A stretch of 64,000 nucleotides of DNA from Melitaea cinxia (lineage: Eukaryota > Arthropoda > Insecta > Lepidoptera > Nymphalidae): the NCBI RefSeq assembly GCF_905220565.1, contig NC_059418.1:10221441-10285440 (forward strand), given 5' to 3'. Each line of letters begins with the position of its first letter. The first letter of the stretch is position 1. The position numbers and the translations under genes were made by a program. Positions 33,841 through 45,150 of this stretch are shown here, in pieces. The notes under the pieces were generated by a model that was given only the letters and a program-made list of their open reading frames with translations, was not told the DNA's origin and did no database searches.

Positions 33841-35204
33841 TAAATAATGAGACAAATTGCTTGCGAAAAAAAAATACTATTTTTTTTTTATTTATTTGTA
33901 ACATATCAAGAAAAAACATGTATTACAAGTATATTTACATTACTACTTAATATATTCATACACATTTTACATTCAATTATGTATTATTTAAAAAAAAAGA
34001 TAGTAAGAAAATATACGTCATACATACACATACATACTTTTATCCCGACGAAGCTACATAACGCACGTATATTTTGTATAGTGTTTAAATTTATTTAATC
34101 ATGATTAAATCTGCAAGATAACTTAGTTTGTGAAAGAACCATTGTTCGCTGTACAATTTGATCTTAGACCTACAGACAAAAAAAAATTATATCAGTCACA
34201 AATTGTACGATCGAAATAACTTATACTATCGACGATCTTATGCTCATTGAGTCATTACTCTTAAAAAGTTCTATTATACTGATATATTTCACCCTAACCT
34301 AAGTTTTAATTAAATAAATTTTATACTACGAGCCGCTAAAAGAGCGCCCTCGTGGATGTAGCTCGGACCAAACGTTTTAATACTATAATTTTTTGTTCAC
34401 TTCATCATAAAATTTCACAATGGAAAGTTATTATACGTACATAACATAGTTATATAAAATATTATTGTTCTGTGAGCGCCTGTTTCGCTGATTGATGATA
34501 AAGTCTATCTCGCTCATAAGTTACTGATAGGCTTAATCAAGTGGTAGGTGTTAAAATTGTCAAGTAAATTGTAATAATTAATTTGTGGATCAGCGAGACG
34601 ACTGGTTGAACTAAAGCACAGGTGGTCTATGATTAAGGCATCTGTCGTCCTGACTACATACTGTTTTTGGTACAACCTCAGTCACTGTGTAGACATTGTT
34701 TGTTGCTTGATAGTATGCAATTATTGCAAATCTTTTATACTGAAAACCAAAATAATACCTAAATAAATAAATATGATAAAAAATAAAAATATATATAACA
34801 TAACAAAGTATCAAAATCACCGAGGCGCATAAAAATCTTGTTCAGTTCTAAGATCAAACCGTGCAGTGAACCATCGTTCCGTCGCAGTTGGAACGAAACT
34901 TCTCAGATTTTGATTGAAATTTACTGTAACAAATCGGTTTTAATTAGATTTTCTACAAAGTATGTAAATATTAGATGTTGTTTCTGCCTAATGACAGATG
35001 GCACTCAAAGTCAAGATCATAATCGTAAGCAATCATCCTCGTCGTCGTTACTTATTAAATAAACACAACTCTTGTAGTGAAAACCTCATTGATTATACAT
35101 TTTATTGTAACGAGAAAGATGTGGTATTAATCAAAATAAAACTAGTTTGAACTCTTTTCAAATTGTTAAAATAGGGTGGCCGGATATTTACGAACGAACG
35201 GCGT
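33841..35204. other. AT-rich sequence with inverted D1 fragments
   Basis: 33841-34330 is AT-rich without genes. 34345-34375 (GAGCGCCCTCGTGGATGTAG) is the reverse of the D1 landmark at 7740-7775. 34800-34870 again matches D1 inverted (CTTGTTCAGTTCTAAGATC). 34985-35005 holds an F remnant (AGATGGCACTCAAAGTC). Confidence 0.45.
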
Positions 35205-35351
35205 TATACGAACCAACCGTTGTACGCCACAATTTTGAGTGAATTTCCCCTACGAGACAAAGGCTATCATTCACTAGTCAATACCACAAGGAATCTAATT
35301 TTTTTACCGACCGGAACACGCTTACATCAACTAGATTTCCTACCAATATAT
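35205..35351. repeat. D1 fragment left of D4 copy A
   Basis: CACAATTTTGAGTGAATTTC through CCTACCAATATATATTAC, matching 53869-53997. It ends exactly where D4 begins. Confidence 0.6.
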
Positions 35352-36227
35352 ATTACGGTGCCCCACGGTTTTATTTTAGTCTAGTCTATGCATATGTTTA
35401 TAATTCCCACGACTGTATCTATTTTATTATTTTTTGGTTTTTAGTACATTTATCTTAAACATTGCAATGTATGTTTAACATAAAACCGTTTAACTTAAAA
35501 AGTTTTTTACCTATTTTTATTTTCTAGTTTTTAGTTTTTATTTCGCATTCTGTTTAATTCATTTAGCGCTTCATTATTGCAAGGCCCATCTTAAATATTG
35601 AGGTTGTATAGTGCACTGTATTCTTCTTGTCAAGCCCTTTTATTTGATACCCATATTGGTGGGATTGATAAAAAATTGTTATCAGACATTTGGTAGCGGC
35701 GGCCAGCTTAGATTTCAATTTTGCATAGTAAATTGTATTCTACTTGTTGAGCACTTTCATTTGATACCCATATTGATGGGATCGATAAAACCTTCGTTAT
35801 CCGCCATTTTGTAGCGGCCGCCATCTTGTATTTCAATTTTTTATAGTATATTGTATTCTGCTTGTTGAGCCCTTTCATTTGATAGCCATATTGATGGGAT
35901 TGATAAAACCTACGTTATCCGCCATTTTTTAGCGGCCGCCATCTTGGATTTCAATTTTTTATAGTATATTGTATTCTGATTGTTGAGCCCTTTCATTTGA
36001 TACCCATATTGATGGGATTAATAAAACATAAATTATCCGCCATTTTGTAGCGGCGGCCATCTTGAATTTATAATGATAATGAATAAACATAATTGTATTG
36101 TCACCAAAATCCAAAGTGTATACAAAATTTCAGATTAATCGGTTGACAGGAAGAGGGTGAAATTTGAATTACTAAATTTGACCCAAGAATAAAAAATAAA
36201 ACAAACGGGGTGAGCTAAATAAAACCG
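35352..36227. mobile_element. D4 element, copy A (TIR-like ends, tandem core)
   Basis: Starts GTGCCCCACGGTTTTATTTT and ends GAGCTAAATAAAACCG, so CGGTTTTATTT is present inverted at both ends. The core is a 117-118 bp tandem array. No protein coding. Copy B at 45003-45999 is very similar and adds one tandem unit. Superfamily not recognised. Confidence 0.6.
35628..36065. repeat. 118-bp tandem array, 4 units
   Basis: TTGATACCCATATTG-type starts at 35644, 35761, 35879 and 35997 (spacing 117-118). Each unit carries TTATCCGCCATTTTGTAGCG and GCCGCCATCTTG (last unit GCGGCCATCTTG; first unit degenerate GCCAGCTTAG). A 67-codon frame reads through it and is a by-product. Confidence 0.85.
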
Positions 36228-37179
36228 TTTAAAAACAGCAGAAACTTTGACCTTATCTAAGTCTACGGCTCTTCTATTATAAGCCATGATGAGAAATTAA
36301 AGACAAAAGCGAAATGAAATGAAATAAAGAGTTAATTGACGTGTTTACAAAAAATAATTATTGTGTCGGTAGATTCGTAATTTACTTTTAAACTACCGTT
36401 ACATAAAAATGACAAAATAAGACAGTATGAAAATGAGCTATGAGAGCTTAAGAAATTATTCAAATTTAAAATGCACGGCACAGCCAGTTCGCTAGCCAAT
36501 ATCACAAGGAATCTAATATTTTTACCGACCGGAACACGCTTACATCAACTTGATTTCCTACCAATATACCGCACCCTTAATAAAACAAAGATGTAACTCA
36601 AAAATCGCAATTTGTGGGAATTGGCGTTTGAAGTTTAGCACTTTTTCCGCATTGTGTTTGATTAAAAATTACTAATTATTTGTAATGCTCTTAATGACTT
36701 TTACTATTGATATCAGTAGTTTAAAGTACAGAGATTAATAGAATAATAGAAAAACAACTGTGTTAAAATCTATAATAGCTGTAAAATGGAGATGAAAAAA
36801 AAGTTCCGACTTAAATCTCTTTATGCCAAAAATTACTTAATATTTTAAGTAGTATTTCAAAAAAATTCTCTTTAGTATTAAAACATAACAAAAAGTTTTA
36901 AAAATAAATCACAATATTTCGTTTTATAATTATTTAATTGTAATTATGACGTTGTATGTACTAATGCATCATTTTTTTATAAAACGAAAACTGAAATTTA
37001 TCACCTTTTTTTTAAATTAAACAAATTTTTATGAATCATCTGATATTTGTATATCTCTTTATGGCTTCAAATATTGTTTTTTAAACAAAACAAAAGCTAT
37101 GTACTATTATAAGAATTAGGTACAATTAGTCTCCAGTAAATATCTCCTAAAATCACAAATAACAACTAACCACAAATAA

Positions 37180-37391
37180 TCTAATATATAAAATTCTCGT
37201 GTCGCGGTGTTTGTAGTTAAACTCCTCCGAAACGGCTAGACCGATTCACACGAAATTTTGTGTGCATATCGGGTAGGTCTGAGAATCGAACAACATCTAT
37301 TTTTCATACCCCTAAGTTAAAAAAAAGGGGGGGGGGGTATTAAGGGGGTTAATAACATATATGGCAAAACAACGTTTGCGGGGTCAGCTAG
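37180..37391 (+). mobile_element. Helitron, family H2, short copy
   Basis: 5' TCTAATATATAAAATTCTCG, a G-run (about 37327-37337) and 3' GCGGGGTCAGCTAG, between A (37179) and T (37392). 212 bp, about 100 bp shorter than the copy at 29503. It is nested in the 4.16-kb transposon and so is younger than it. Confidence 0.8.
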
Positions 37392-37738
37392 TAAATAGTA
37401 TAAAAATCAGCAGTCTCTTCTTTCTTATATTGTCTATCATCTTGTTTTTTCTCATTGTTTGAATTATCATATGATACACATAGATCACACTGACCTTTTT
37501 TTGGTTGGTGAAACCCTAAGTTAAATACCGTCGGAATCAATATTTTCTGCACATTTGAATTTACATTTTTCGGTACATGTATCTTTTATAAAACGAGCTG
37601 GATTTGTTTACGAGCTTTTGACACTGACGTATATGATTGGCCTATGTTTCTGAGCCGTTTTGCTCTAATTTGATGCCATTTTTCAACGTTTAGTGACCTT
37701 TTGCGGCCCCCACACATATTTGTACAACTGAGCTTCTT

Positions 37739-39150
37739 AAAGCCGCAGAGCGACCTGCCCTAAAAGACTTGGCAAGACTCTTTAACACTGACATCCACCG
37801 AGGTACTACGCCGGAGTTGTGGTCCAGGAGTGTGGTAGTGCTGTTCTAGTTGTTCTTTAGGAGAGGCGTTAAGTCTCTGCTGAAGAATTACAGACCGATC
37901 TCACTTTTAAGTCACGTATATAAGCTGTTTTCGAGGGTAGTTTCGAATCGTCTCGCCATAAGACTCGACGAATTCCAACCACCAGAGCAGGTTGGGTTTC
38001 GAAATGGCTACAACACCGTAGACCACATCCATACTATTCGGCAGATTATTCAAAAGACAGAGACATATAATCAGCCGCTGTGTATGGAATTTGTGGACTG
38101 CGAGAAAGCCTTCAACTCTGTCGAGACCTGGGCTGTCCTGGACTCTCTGCAGAGATGTCATATCGACTGGCTATATATCGTGGTACTGAGATGTATGTAC
38201 GACGCAACGACGATGACCGTTCATGTCCAGGACCAGAGAACAAGACCTATTTCCCTGCAGTGTGGAGTAAGACAGCAAGATGTAATATCACCGAAACTGT
38301 TACCACTGCGCTGGAGGATATCTTTAAGACCTTGGATTGGAGGGAACAAGGCATCAACGTCAACGGTGAATACATCTCTCACCTTCGTTTCGCCGACGAT
38401 ATCGTCATCTTTGCGGACACGTTAGATGAGTTAGGCCAAATGCTAGCCGGTCTAAACGAGTCCTCCCGACGTGTCGTTCTCTGTATGAACTTGGACAAAA
38501 CGAAAGTTATGTCTAACAACCAAGTCATACCGAGACAGGTATAGGTCGATGTTACCCTTCTCTAAGTTGTTCAGGATTATATTTACTTAGGCCATACTAT
38601 CCAACTAGACTGCAACAACTTTGAGAAGGAGGTGGATAGGAGGATTCGGTGGGGCTGGGTGGCATTTGGCAGGCTTCGTCGAGTCTTCACTTCGAAGATT
38701 CCGCAATGCTTGAAGACAAAAGTCTTCGAGCAATGCGTCCTGCCTGTGTTAACATACCGAGCCGAGACATGGACACTGACCAAGAGACTGGTCCACAAAT
38801 ATAAAGTCCCTCAACGTGCAATGGAACTGGCCATGCTTGGGGTTTCCCTCAAAGATAGGATTAGAAACGAGACTACCGCGAGAGAACGAAAGTAACCGAC
38901 ATAACCCACAGAATTAGCAAGTTGAAGTGGCAGTGGGCTGATCATCTGTGTCGCAGCACCGGTGGCTATTGGAGCAGACGCGTCCTGGAGTAGAGACCGC
39001 GTCTTGGCAAACACAGTGTGTGACGTCCTCTGGCCGACGATCTACGTAAGATTGCCGATGTAAGCTGGATGAGGATTGCGGAAAACCGGGATGTCTAGCG
39101 CGAACTTGGGGAGGCCTATGTCCAGCAGTGCATTGCAATAGGCTGAACTG
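37739..39150 (+). pseudogene. RTE-clade LINE reverse transcriptase, degenerate
   Basis: Protein order is clear: a TTPELWSRSVVVLF-type stretch (from about 37803), LLKNYRPISLLSHVYKLFSR (from about 37877), LDEFQPPEQVGFRNGY, the first catalytic Asp region VDCEKAFNSVETW (about 38092), SLQCGVRQQDVISPKL, then a frameshift near 38300; HLRFADDIVIFADTLDEL with the catalytic FADD (about 38379-38400), MNLDKTKVM, then LRRVFTSKIPQCLKTKVFEQ, YRAETWTLT and AMLGVSLKDRIRNE, a second break near 38893, and finally the RTE end with TCCAGCAGTG and a TGAC-type tail. Stops at about 37846 and 38542 add to the damage. The endonuclease half is absent. The GVRQGD motif reads GVRQQD here. Insect RTE elements of this kind are one-ORF LINEs; this copy is dead. 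Confidence 0.85.
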
Positions 39151-39255
39151 ACTGACAAATATTTGGTTTATTATTGCAGTCAGAGTCAGAAGAACTTTGA
39201 TTTTCAAACATAAAATTTCTTCTGTTGATAGGCTTATTAAAAAACGTATTAAAAT

Positions 39256-39910
39256 CTACAGTGGATCGTCGTCACTCAGGTCGACGTCACTTAGATCTGT
39301 GTATGCTGGAGAAATATTGTAACTGGCCACACTATTTTAATTTCGTCGCTCTCTCAGCTGAATTTGCTGCCTCTCGCTATTTTGTGGTGAATTGCTGTAA
39401 GACGTCTTTTCTTTACAATCCGTTGTAACGTTTTGTGGGGCAGGGTTTTGGGTAGGCATTGAACTATTGGAGCTTGAAAAACTGGATGAAGATGAGCTAG
39501 AAGAGCTTGACGATGATGAGCTAGATGAATCGGAACTAGATGAAGATGATTTCGAAGACGAACTAGAGGACTGTAAATGGCTAGTATTATTTAGGTGTCA
39601 TTTTTCTCGTCAACTCATAAGTAACAGTAAAATATTGAGTCGGTGTCATCATTTTCGTCAGCTCTTCAGTTACCTTTTTGGGCTCTGGAGATATATGTAT
39701 TTTGTTGATTTTCCTCTTCAACCTGCATAACTTCTTTAGTCTAAAATAACAATAACTGATAATACTGCAGTATATTTTAAGGATGAATAATAATCGTAAT
39801 CGTTATTTAACGTCAAAGTAGCAGGATTGTTGAATGACAATGATCTATTCAGTCGTTTTGCCGTAAAAGAGTAACAAACATCCATCCATATGTCATCCTC
39901 ATAAACTTTC
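39256..39910 (-). pseudogene. Decayed Ser-rich/acidic reading frame of the TIR transposon or a captured gene
   Basis: Minus strand, pieces in order: VYEDDIWMDVCYSFTAKRL (about 39910-39850), a possible acceptor TTGTTATTTTAG at 39743, a near-duplicated stretch ELTKMMTPTQYFTVT/ELTRKMTPK, a run of about 35 mostly Ser codons (about 39575-39470; its antisense gives a misleading Asp/Glu-rich frame), then MPTQNPAPQNVTTDCKE, one stop, and a C-terminus SPAYTDLSDVDLSDDDPL ending at TAG 39256-39258. The poly-Ser tract and acidic tail resemble true protein sequence more than chance, but frames are broken and no transposase core was recognised. It may be the transposon's own gene disrupted by the RTE insertion. 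Confidence 0.35.
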
Positions 39911-41264
39911 ACATTTATTACAGTAATCAGATGAAAAAAAAAATTATAACTTATTACACTATTATGTTTATCTTATAACTTTTACGCTCGATACGCTGTA
40001 ACTCTTCATTGTGGTGTTCAGTTTCTGATTGTGGTATTAAACTTAAAAAAAATTGTGAGCTCTAAGACGACACAATTTTCAAAACCTATACAAATAAGCA
40101 CAACAGTTACAAGTTATTCTTAACTTTTACACGAAAAGGGAATTAATGTTGAAAGTTTTTACTTATCTTTCGTCATTCTAAATAATAAAAAGAAGTAAAC
40201 AAAAGTAACTTTTATAAACAGCCTTATTTATTACAATAAAGTGATACTTAATCAATTACTCCAACAACTAAGGCATATATTTCAATATAAAACTGAAGTG
40301 TTAGGCGTTAACTTTGTAAAATTTGTCAATTTTTAAAACAAAAACGAAGTAAATCCAAATGTCATCACATCGTCATCAAATGCGTTTTCTGAGAGAATGA
40401 AGTATAACAAAAATTATCTTTTTATTTTTAAATAATAAAATATTCCATATTTACCTTTTAATCCAATATCGAATTATTTGATGTTATTAAAAACGACAGA
40501 ACTTCAATCTACGCTCACTGCCGGTGCATCTCTGAATCACGCCACTTTATAAGAACTGACTTGTCAGCTCCAGTTGATAGAAAAGAGAGCAACAATCGCG
40601 TATCTCTCTGTATCTTATAGTTAAAACGCCGGAGTCGAAGTCTACCTATTCTTTACGCGACGAAGACACGTTTTATTGTAAAATCTCCAAATCCACAAAT
40701 TTTGAGTTACATCTTTGTTTTATTAAAGGTGCGATACATTACATGAAGACATTGTCATACTTCGTTCCTATTGGTGGGACGGTACACGTATTAGAATCGT
40801 TACAATATTAAATTGATTAATTAAAATTGTAAATCAAAGTAGAAATGCATAGAATTGACTTCTATGATAATAATAACATTTTAATGCTTATTATTTATTG
40901 ACAAATTTAAACAGCGAAAGCAATTTGAGTAATTGTGTTTACTTCCAAAAGAAAAAACCAACTTCAATTACATCGACGTAATACAACGCAAGCAGACGCA
41001 GTCAAGTAAAAAATACGCATTGTTAGAGATAATTCAAAAAGTCCTTGGCAGATTTCATTTCAACAGGAACACATGATAAGCACCACCTTTCAATTAAAAA
41101 AACAATCATCGAAATCGGTCAATCCAATACAAAGTACTGGGATGACACACATAAAATACAGTGGAATTGATAGCCATACAGTAGATTTTTTGAAGTTAGT
41201 TAAAAATGTCCTGAAGTTACAAATTATTAACATTGACTTCGTTTTGCTTCTATTTGTGGTTATA

Positions 41265-41480
41265 TCTCATAGACAACCCCGTGGGCGCAGTTTGTAGTCG
41301 CCAGTCTTCCCGCTCCTTCTTTCACTTGTGACCAATGTCTGTATGTGCCATACAGGTGATTATCATGGTTTGTATGTTTTTTTGTATTCACTAAGTGTGT
41401 TTCCAGGTCTCTGACACAGGAATGCGAAGACTTAGTTATGGGGGTTTACCGACCTAGTTATATAAAATAAAATAAAATAT
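41265..41480 (+). mobile_element. SINE S1 within D1 copy B
   Basis: Same head (CGTGGGCGCAGTTTGTAG) and body as 8965-9180 and 55125-55330. Confidence 0.55.
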
Positions 41481-42170
41481 TAGATTCTGTTATAAAAATT
41501 ATTATTATTTATTAACTGAGTGACTCTCTGTACCCAGATAAACCCGCGAGGTTTTCGTGTACTTAAATTGCAAATTATAATTTATTTGATATGTATTGGC
41601 CAGTAAATTGAAAAAAAAAAAAATTATATAAAATAAAAAAAATACTAGATACTGTTACAAAAATTAACACCCGCAGTACAAAATTTTGTCTTAAATAAAG
41701 TTACGCAGATCAAGCACAGTCAATATTGGATGTACAGGTGTGTTTCTACTTGTTACTAGATGGCACTCATCGTTGGTTGCTTATTGTGAATCGCGGTAAC
41801 GAGATTTTTATTTCTATATGTAAAGTTAATTACAATCACTTCGAAAATTGAAAATCTTGGAGTGCCGCATAACGCATCGTTATTCTGCACTCCAAATTTT
41901 CGCAAATATGTAAATTATAAATTTCAAAATAAATACTCAACGTCGTCACAGACGACACTTATAGACGGTTACTAATACTGGATTTCTGTAAGAAGATTTA
42001 TAATTGAATCACACGCCATTACAAAATTAACGATCAGTTTTTATCGTTATTGCTATTTCAACTATATGTAGTATCTGAATGTCCCGTTACTCTTCTAAAC
42101 ACAGCTATAAATATATAGCAACTGGATATTAGAGTACTTATTTAATTCGAGTACTTATCTACCAAATCAT

Positions 42171-42864
42171 ATTATTCACAACTACCCCATATAATATTAC
42201 TACGCCCACTATGCGTAAACAACTTCAAGTAAATGTACCTTACTTATTGTTATTATAAATCTTATTTACATCACTCATGTTCGGTGAGTAGGTTCTTATT
42301 ACCTCCAAATGGGGCTTGTAGGTGGCTAATTAACGCTCTAGGGTAATAATGTAGCTAGAAAAGCCCTAGGGCGGTAAATAATTTAAAAAAAAAAACACTT
42401 CTTTCTTTCAACAAGTTTGCGTACATCTAACCATCATACTGGCAATAGACATCATGTATTCAGCCCAATGACCAAAGAGGTCGCTTTGCTATTCAGCCTT
42501 GTCTTCGTGTGAGTATAATAGTCATCAATTTTAAATATCGAACGGCGAAGCTCAATTTCGATCTTGAAAAAAAAAATTAAAAAGTTCTTTACTTGATTCT
42601 TTTTAATGAAAAAAGGCGGGAATAGAAAACTTTTACTTTAAATATTGTTTGTTTAAATATTGTTTCTTGTAATGGCGGTTTTTTTCTACTTACCTCACAT
42701 TCGAGATTTAAAGCAGAATAGTTAGCTCGGGTGTAAGCAACACCCTCGAACTATAGGGGCACGAGCGCAGCTCGCGCTGCAATTGATGCCTTACATCCCT
42801 TGGCTACTAAGCTATCATGAATACTGGTCTATCTAAAGTTATATCCCTTTGAACCTAAATCTCT
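42171..42864. repeat. Block shared with 56000-56640
   Basis: CCACTATGCGTAAACAACTTC, GTAGCTAGAAAAGCCCTAGG, TTCAGCCCAATGACCAAAGA and ATTGATGCCTTACATCCCTT occur in both. A GAGCGCAGCTCGCGCTGC patch near 42763 is palindromic. No coding sequence. Confidence 0.55.
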
Positions 42865-42889
42865 TATATATATATATATATATATATAT
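42865..42889. repeat. (TA)n microsatellite
   Basis: About 12 TA units; the paralogous place at about 58018 has only ATATACCGGCAAATACGG. Confidence 0.9.
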
Positions 42890-43990
42890 CTGTCACTTAT
42901 GTGTATAGGCGAGTCGTAACGATAAGCGATTCATTTTAATTTTTATATATTAATATCACTTTAGTATAAGTTAATGTATTAGGGTTCCGTTCCACCTACA
43001 TGATGATAGGGGACGGAACTAGAAAAAATTAAGTGAGAGTTCCCTTATGAACTATTAGCGTTAGCTACTACAGCTAACGCTAGCAAAGCAAGACATTCTC
43101 ATAATCGACTATAAACTCAACAATAAAAACCTTGCCACCGCGATTCGTAACTCAATGAGTGCCATCTGCTACCAAGTAGAAACATACAGCGTACAATAGC
43201 TTTGTTTGATCAACGTAGCTTCAATGGAACCATGAGCGCCATCTATGAACAAATTGCAACATACACCGAACATGTCTAGAAATGCTCAGTCGTTGATTGG
43301 CCTGTTACGGGTAATGAATCGTGGTTTCAAGATTTTACTTCTTCTATATAAAGTCGGTTATAATACTTTTGAATGCGGGAGAACGGTCTCGTTCGTGAAC
43401 CGCTTGCACGAAGATACCGTTCTCTCATTTTTAATATTTTCCCGCAAAAGTTGACCAGTTTTAGATTTCTTATAAATAAATAATGTAATAAATTTAATTT
43501 TGAGCAGTTTCATTACAAGACACGTGTTTACTTGTTTTATTTTATAACTCACGTTGTCCTGGTGGTTGTAGCCATGTCTGTAGTATGGTTGTAAGTATGT
43601 CATGTATGTCATTAGACCATGTATATAATATAAAAGCTTCATTATAAATTAAACAAATGATTTTTAATTTTTAAATATTTTCAAACTAAGTAATTACGAG
43701 AACTTAAATCTCGCGACAAGAACATATCAGTACAAACGAAAAATCAGGAACTCAAAATAACTAACTACCAACGTTGTAAAAAGCCTGACATAATATATGA
43801 CATAGACCATACACACTTATAGTAGATATTAAGATTCAAAATAAGGTTATAGAGATATTTGAAACGGGTAATCATAACGATCTACGCACTAAGTAACATG
43901 AGAGATGGAGACCCAATGCTCAGTTCGCGCCTCCAACATTTCGGAAATATATCTGGTCGTGTTTTTTAATAATTGTTAAAAACGGAAGAA
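42890..43990. repeat. Block D3, copy 1 (contains a family F unit)
   Basis: Parallels 57976-59000. Contains stem AGCGTTAGCT/AGCTAACGCT (about 43057-43081), CCTTGCCACCGCGATTCGTA, GAGCGCCATCTATGAAC (43233), hairpin GAGAACGG/CCGTTCTC (about 43379-43427), and AACTTAAATCTCGCGACAAG (about 43704). Confidence 0.65.
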
Positions 43991-44412
43991 AAACTCGAGT
44001 TCATTAATCACACGCCAGGAATTGTTTTGTCTAAATTTAGAATTATTATTGACATTATGCACAACAACAAAAATCTTACCACCACAATTCAGTGTTTGTA
44101 ACCAATCAATCAACAACTGAACATTTATTCATCATCATCATCATCATTACAGCCTATACAGTCAACGAAAAAAAGTCAAGTAAATACGCGTTATCAAAAA
44201 TTACTCAAAAAGTTGTAATCAGATCTTAATGAAATTAAAATGTGACTACGTTATAAAAATCAGCTTTCGATTAAATTTCCTGCTCGAAATATGGAGCAGC
44301 ACGACTGGGGAAGTTTTCGTTACACACAGTGACGTGGTAAGGAACTGCAAAAATTCGCAAGATAAAATTCAGATACAAAAATTAAAAAATGATATAAAAA
44401 TAAAAATAGGTA
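43991..44412. other. Patchwork of short TE fragments
   Basis: Family F remnant (CTTACCACCACAATTCAGTG, about 44074), RTE (CAT)n-type tail with TTACAGCCTATACAGTC (44131-44165), family A fragment (44170-44275) and a family K piece (TCCTGCTCGAAATATGGAGC). Confidence 0.5.
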
Positions 44413-45150
44413 AAAAAACTTTTTAAGTTAAACGGTTTTATGTTAAACATACATTGCAATGTTTAAGATAAATGTACTAAAAACCAAAAAATAATAAAAT
44501 AGATACAGTCGTGGGAATTATAAACATATGCATAGACTAGACTAAAATAAAACCGTGGGGCACGTCAATTGTCTACAATCGTTGATTAAAATGTTTGTTT
44601 TGTAATGTTACACTATAATTAGGCAGTTGTTCAACCGACAACGATGGACGTGTGATAAGTAGGGCTAGAATGTGGAAACAAGCTAGCAAGCTCGATTATA
44701 AGCGAGTTTTAGGGTTTCATAGTGGTGAGCGAGTAGTACTTTTATCATATGTTTTGTCGATTAAAGACAAACTACGAGCAGTGAAACGATTCCTCGCCAG
44801 CCAGCAGTGTGAATGTCCAACGATAAACTAGTTGAAACATCTCTTTTATTTACACGGAGTGTATAACTATTGGAATTTCCATGAGCAAGAAAATAGTAAG
44901 TAATTTCCTCACCGTCTGCGGGCCAACTGCCTATTTTAACGACGAATTAAACGATTCTTCTATCGCACATTAAGTCGATAATTTGTAGACAATTGACGTG
45001 CCCCACGGTTTTATTTTAGTCTAGTCTATGCATATGTTTATAATTCCCACGACTGTATCTATTTTATTATTTTTTGGTTTTTAGTACATTTATCTTAAAC
45101 ATTGCAATGTATGTTTAACATAAAACCGTTTAACTTAAAAAGTTTTTTTA
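44393..45150. repeat. Head-to-head inverted D4 ends around a 400-bp spacer
   Basis: 44393-44590 is the reverse complement of about 44982-45150: TTTTTAAGTTAAACGGTTTT versus AAAACCGTTTAACTTAAAAA, extending through GTGGGGCACGTCAATTGTC / GACAATTGACGTGCCCCAC. The spacer (about 44590-44982) is not seen elsewhere in the window and starts/ends with TCTACAA/TTGTAGA. Either a foldback version of D4 or a TIR element flanked by two D4 ends. Confidence 0.75.

Larger units (their letters stand above)
36570..40733. mobile_element. 4.16-kb TIR DNA transposon with 4-bp TSD, unassigned superfamily
   Basis: TSD ATAC at 36566-36569 and 40734-40737. TIRs start CGCACC(C/T)TTAATAAAACA, continue AAGATGTAACTCAAAA and match for about 33 nt with one mismatch, then after a short indel share ATTTGTGG. 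The empty site is preserved in D1 copy C at about 53983-53997 (AATATATATTACATG, ATAT in place of ATAC). Inside: AT-rich sequence, a Helitron (37180-37391), an RTE relic (37739-39150) and a decayed Ser-rich frame on the minus strand (39256-39910). 4-bp TSDs fit Sola or Chapaev-like transposons, but no catalytic core was found to decide. Confidence 0.75.
36228..42170. repeat. Block D1, copy B, split by a DNA transposon
   Basis: 36228-36569 and 40734-42170 together correspond to D1 copy C at 53620-55960: AACAGCAGAAACTTTGACC start, then GACCGGAACACGCTTACATC; after the transposon CATGAAGACATTGTCATACT, GTGGGACGGTACACGTATTA, degenerate family A (40936-41205), a SINE (41265-41480), then block U with hairpin 41857-41895 (TTGGAGTGC/GCACTCCAA). 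Confidence 0.7.

Noticed and set aside
35611..35814. 67-codon ORF, also present at 45252-45455
   Set aside because: It reads through the 118-bp tandem array; repetition explains both its length and its recurrence.
35628..36065. Regular repeats that could suggest a CRISPR array
   Set aside because: Units are contiguous 118-bp tandem repeats without spacers, in a eukaryotic TE.
39467..39730. Asp/Glu-rich plus-strand ORF (87 codons)
   Set aside because: Its acidic part is the exact antisense of a Ser-codon run on the minus strand, and the remainder has no protein character.
42865..42889. (TA)n as a telomere- or origin-like element
   Set aside because: A simple microsatellite; no TTAGG repeats, and the paralogous site lacks it.
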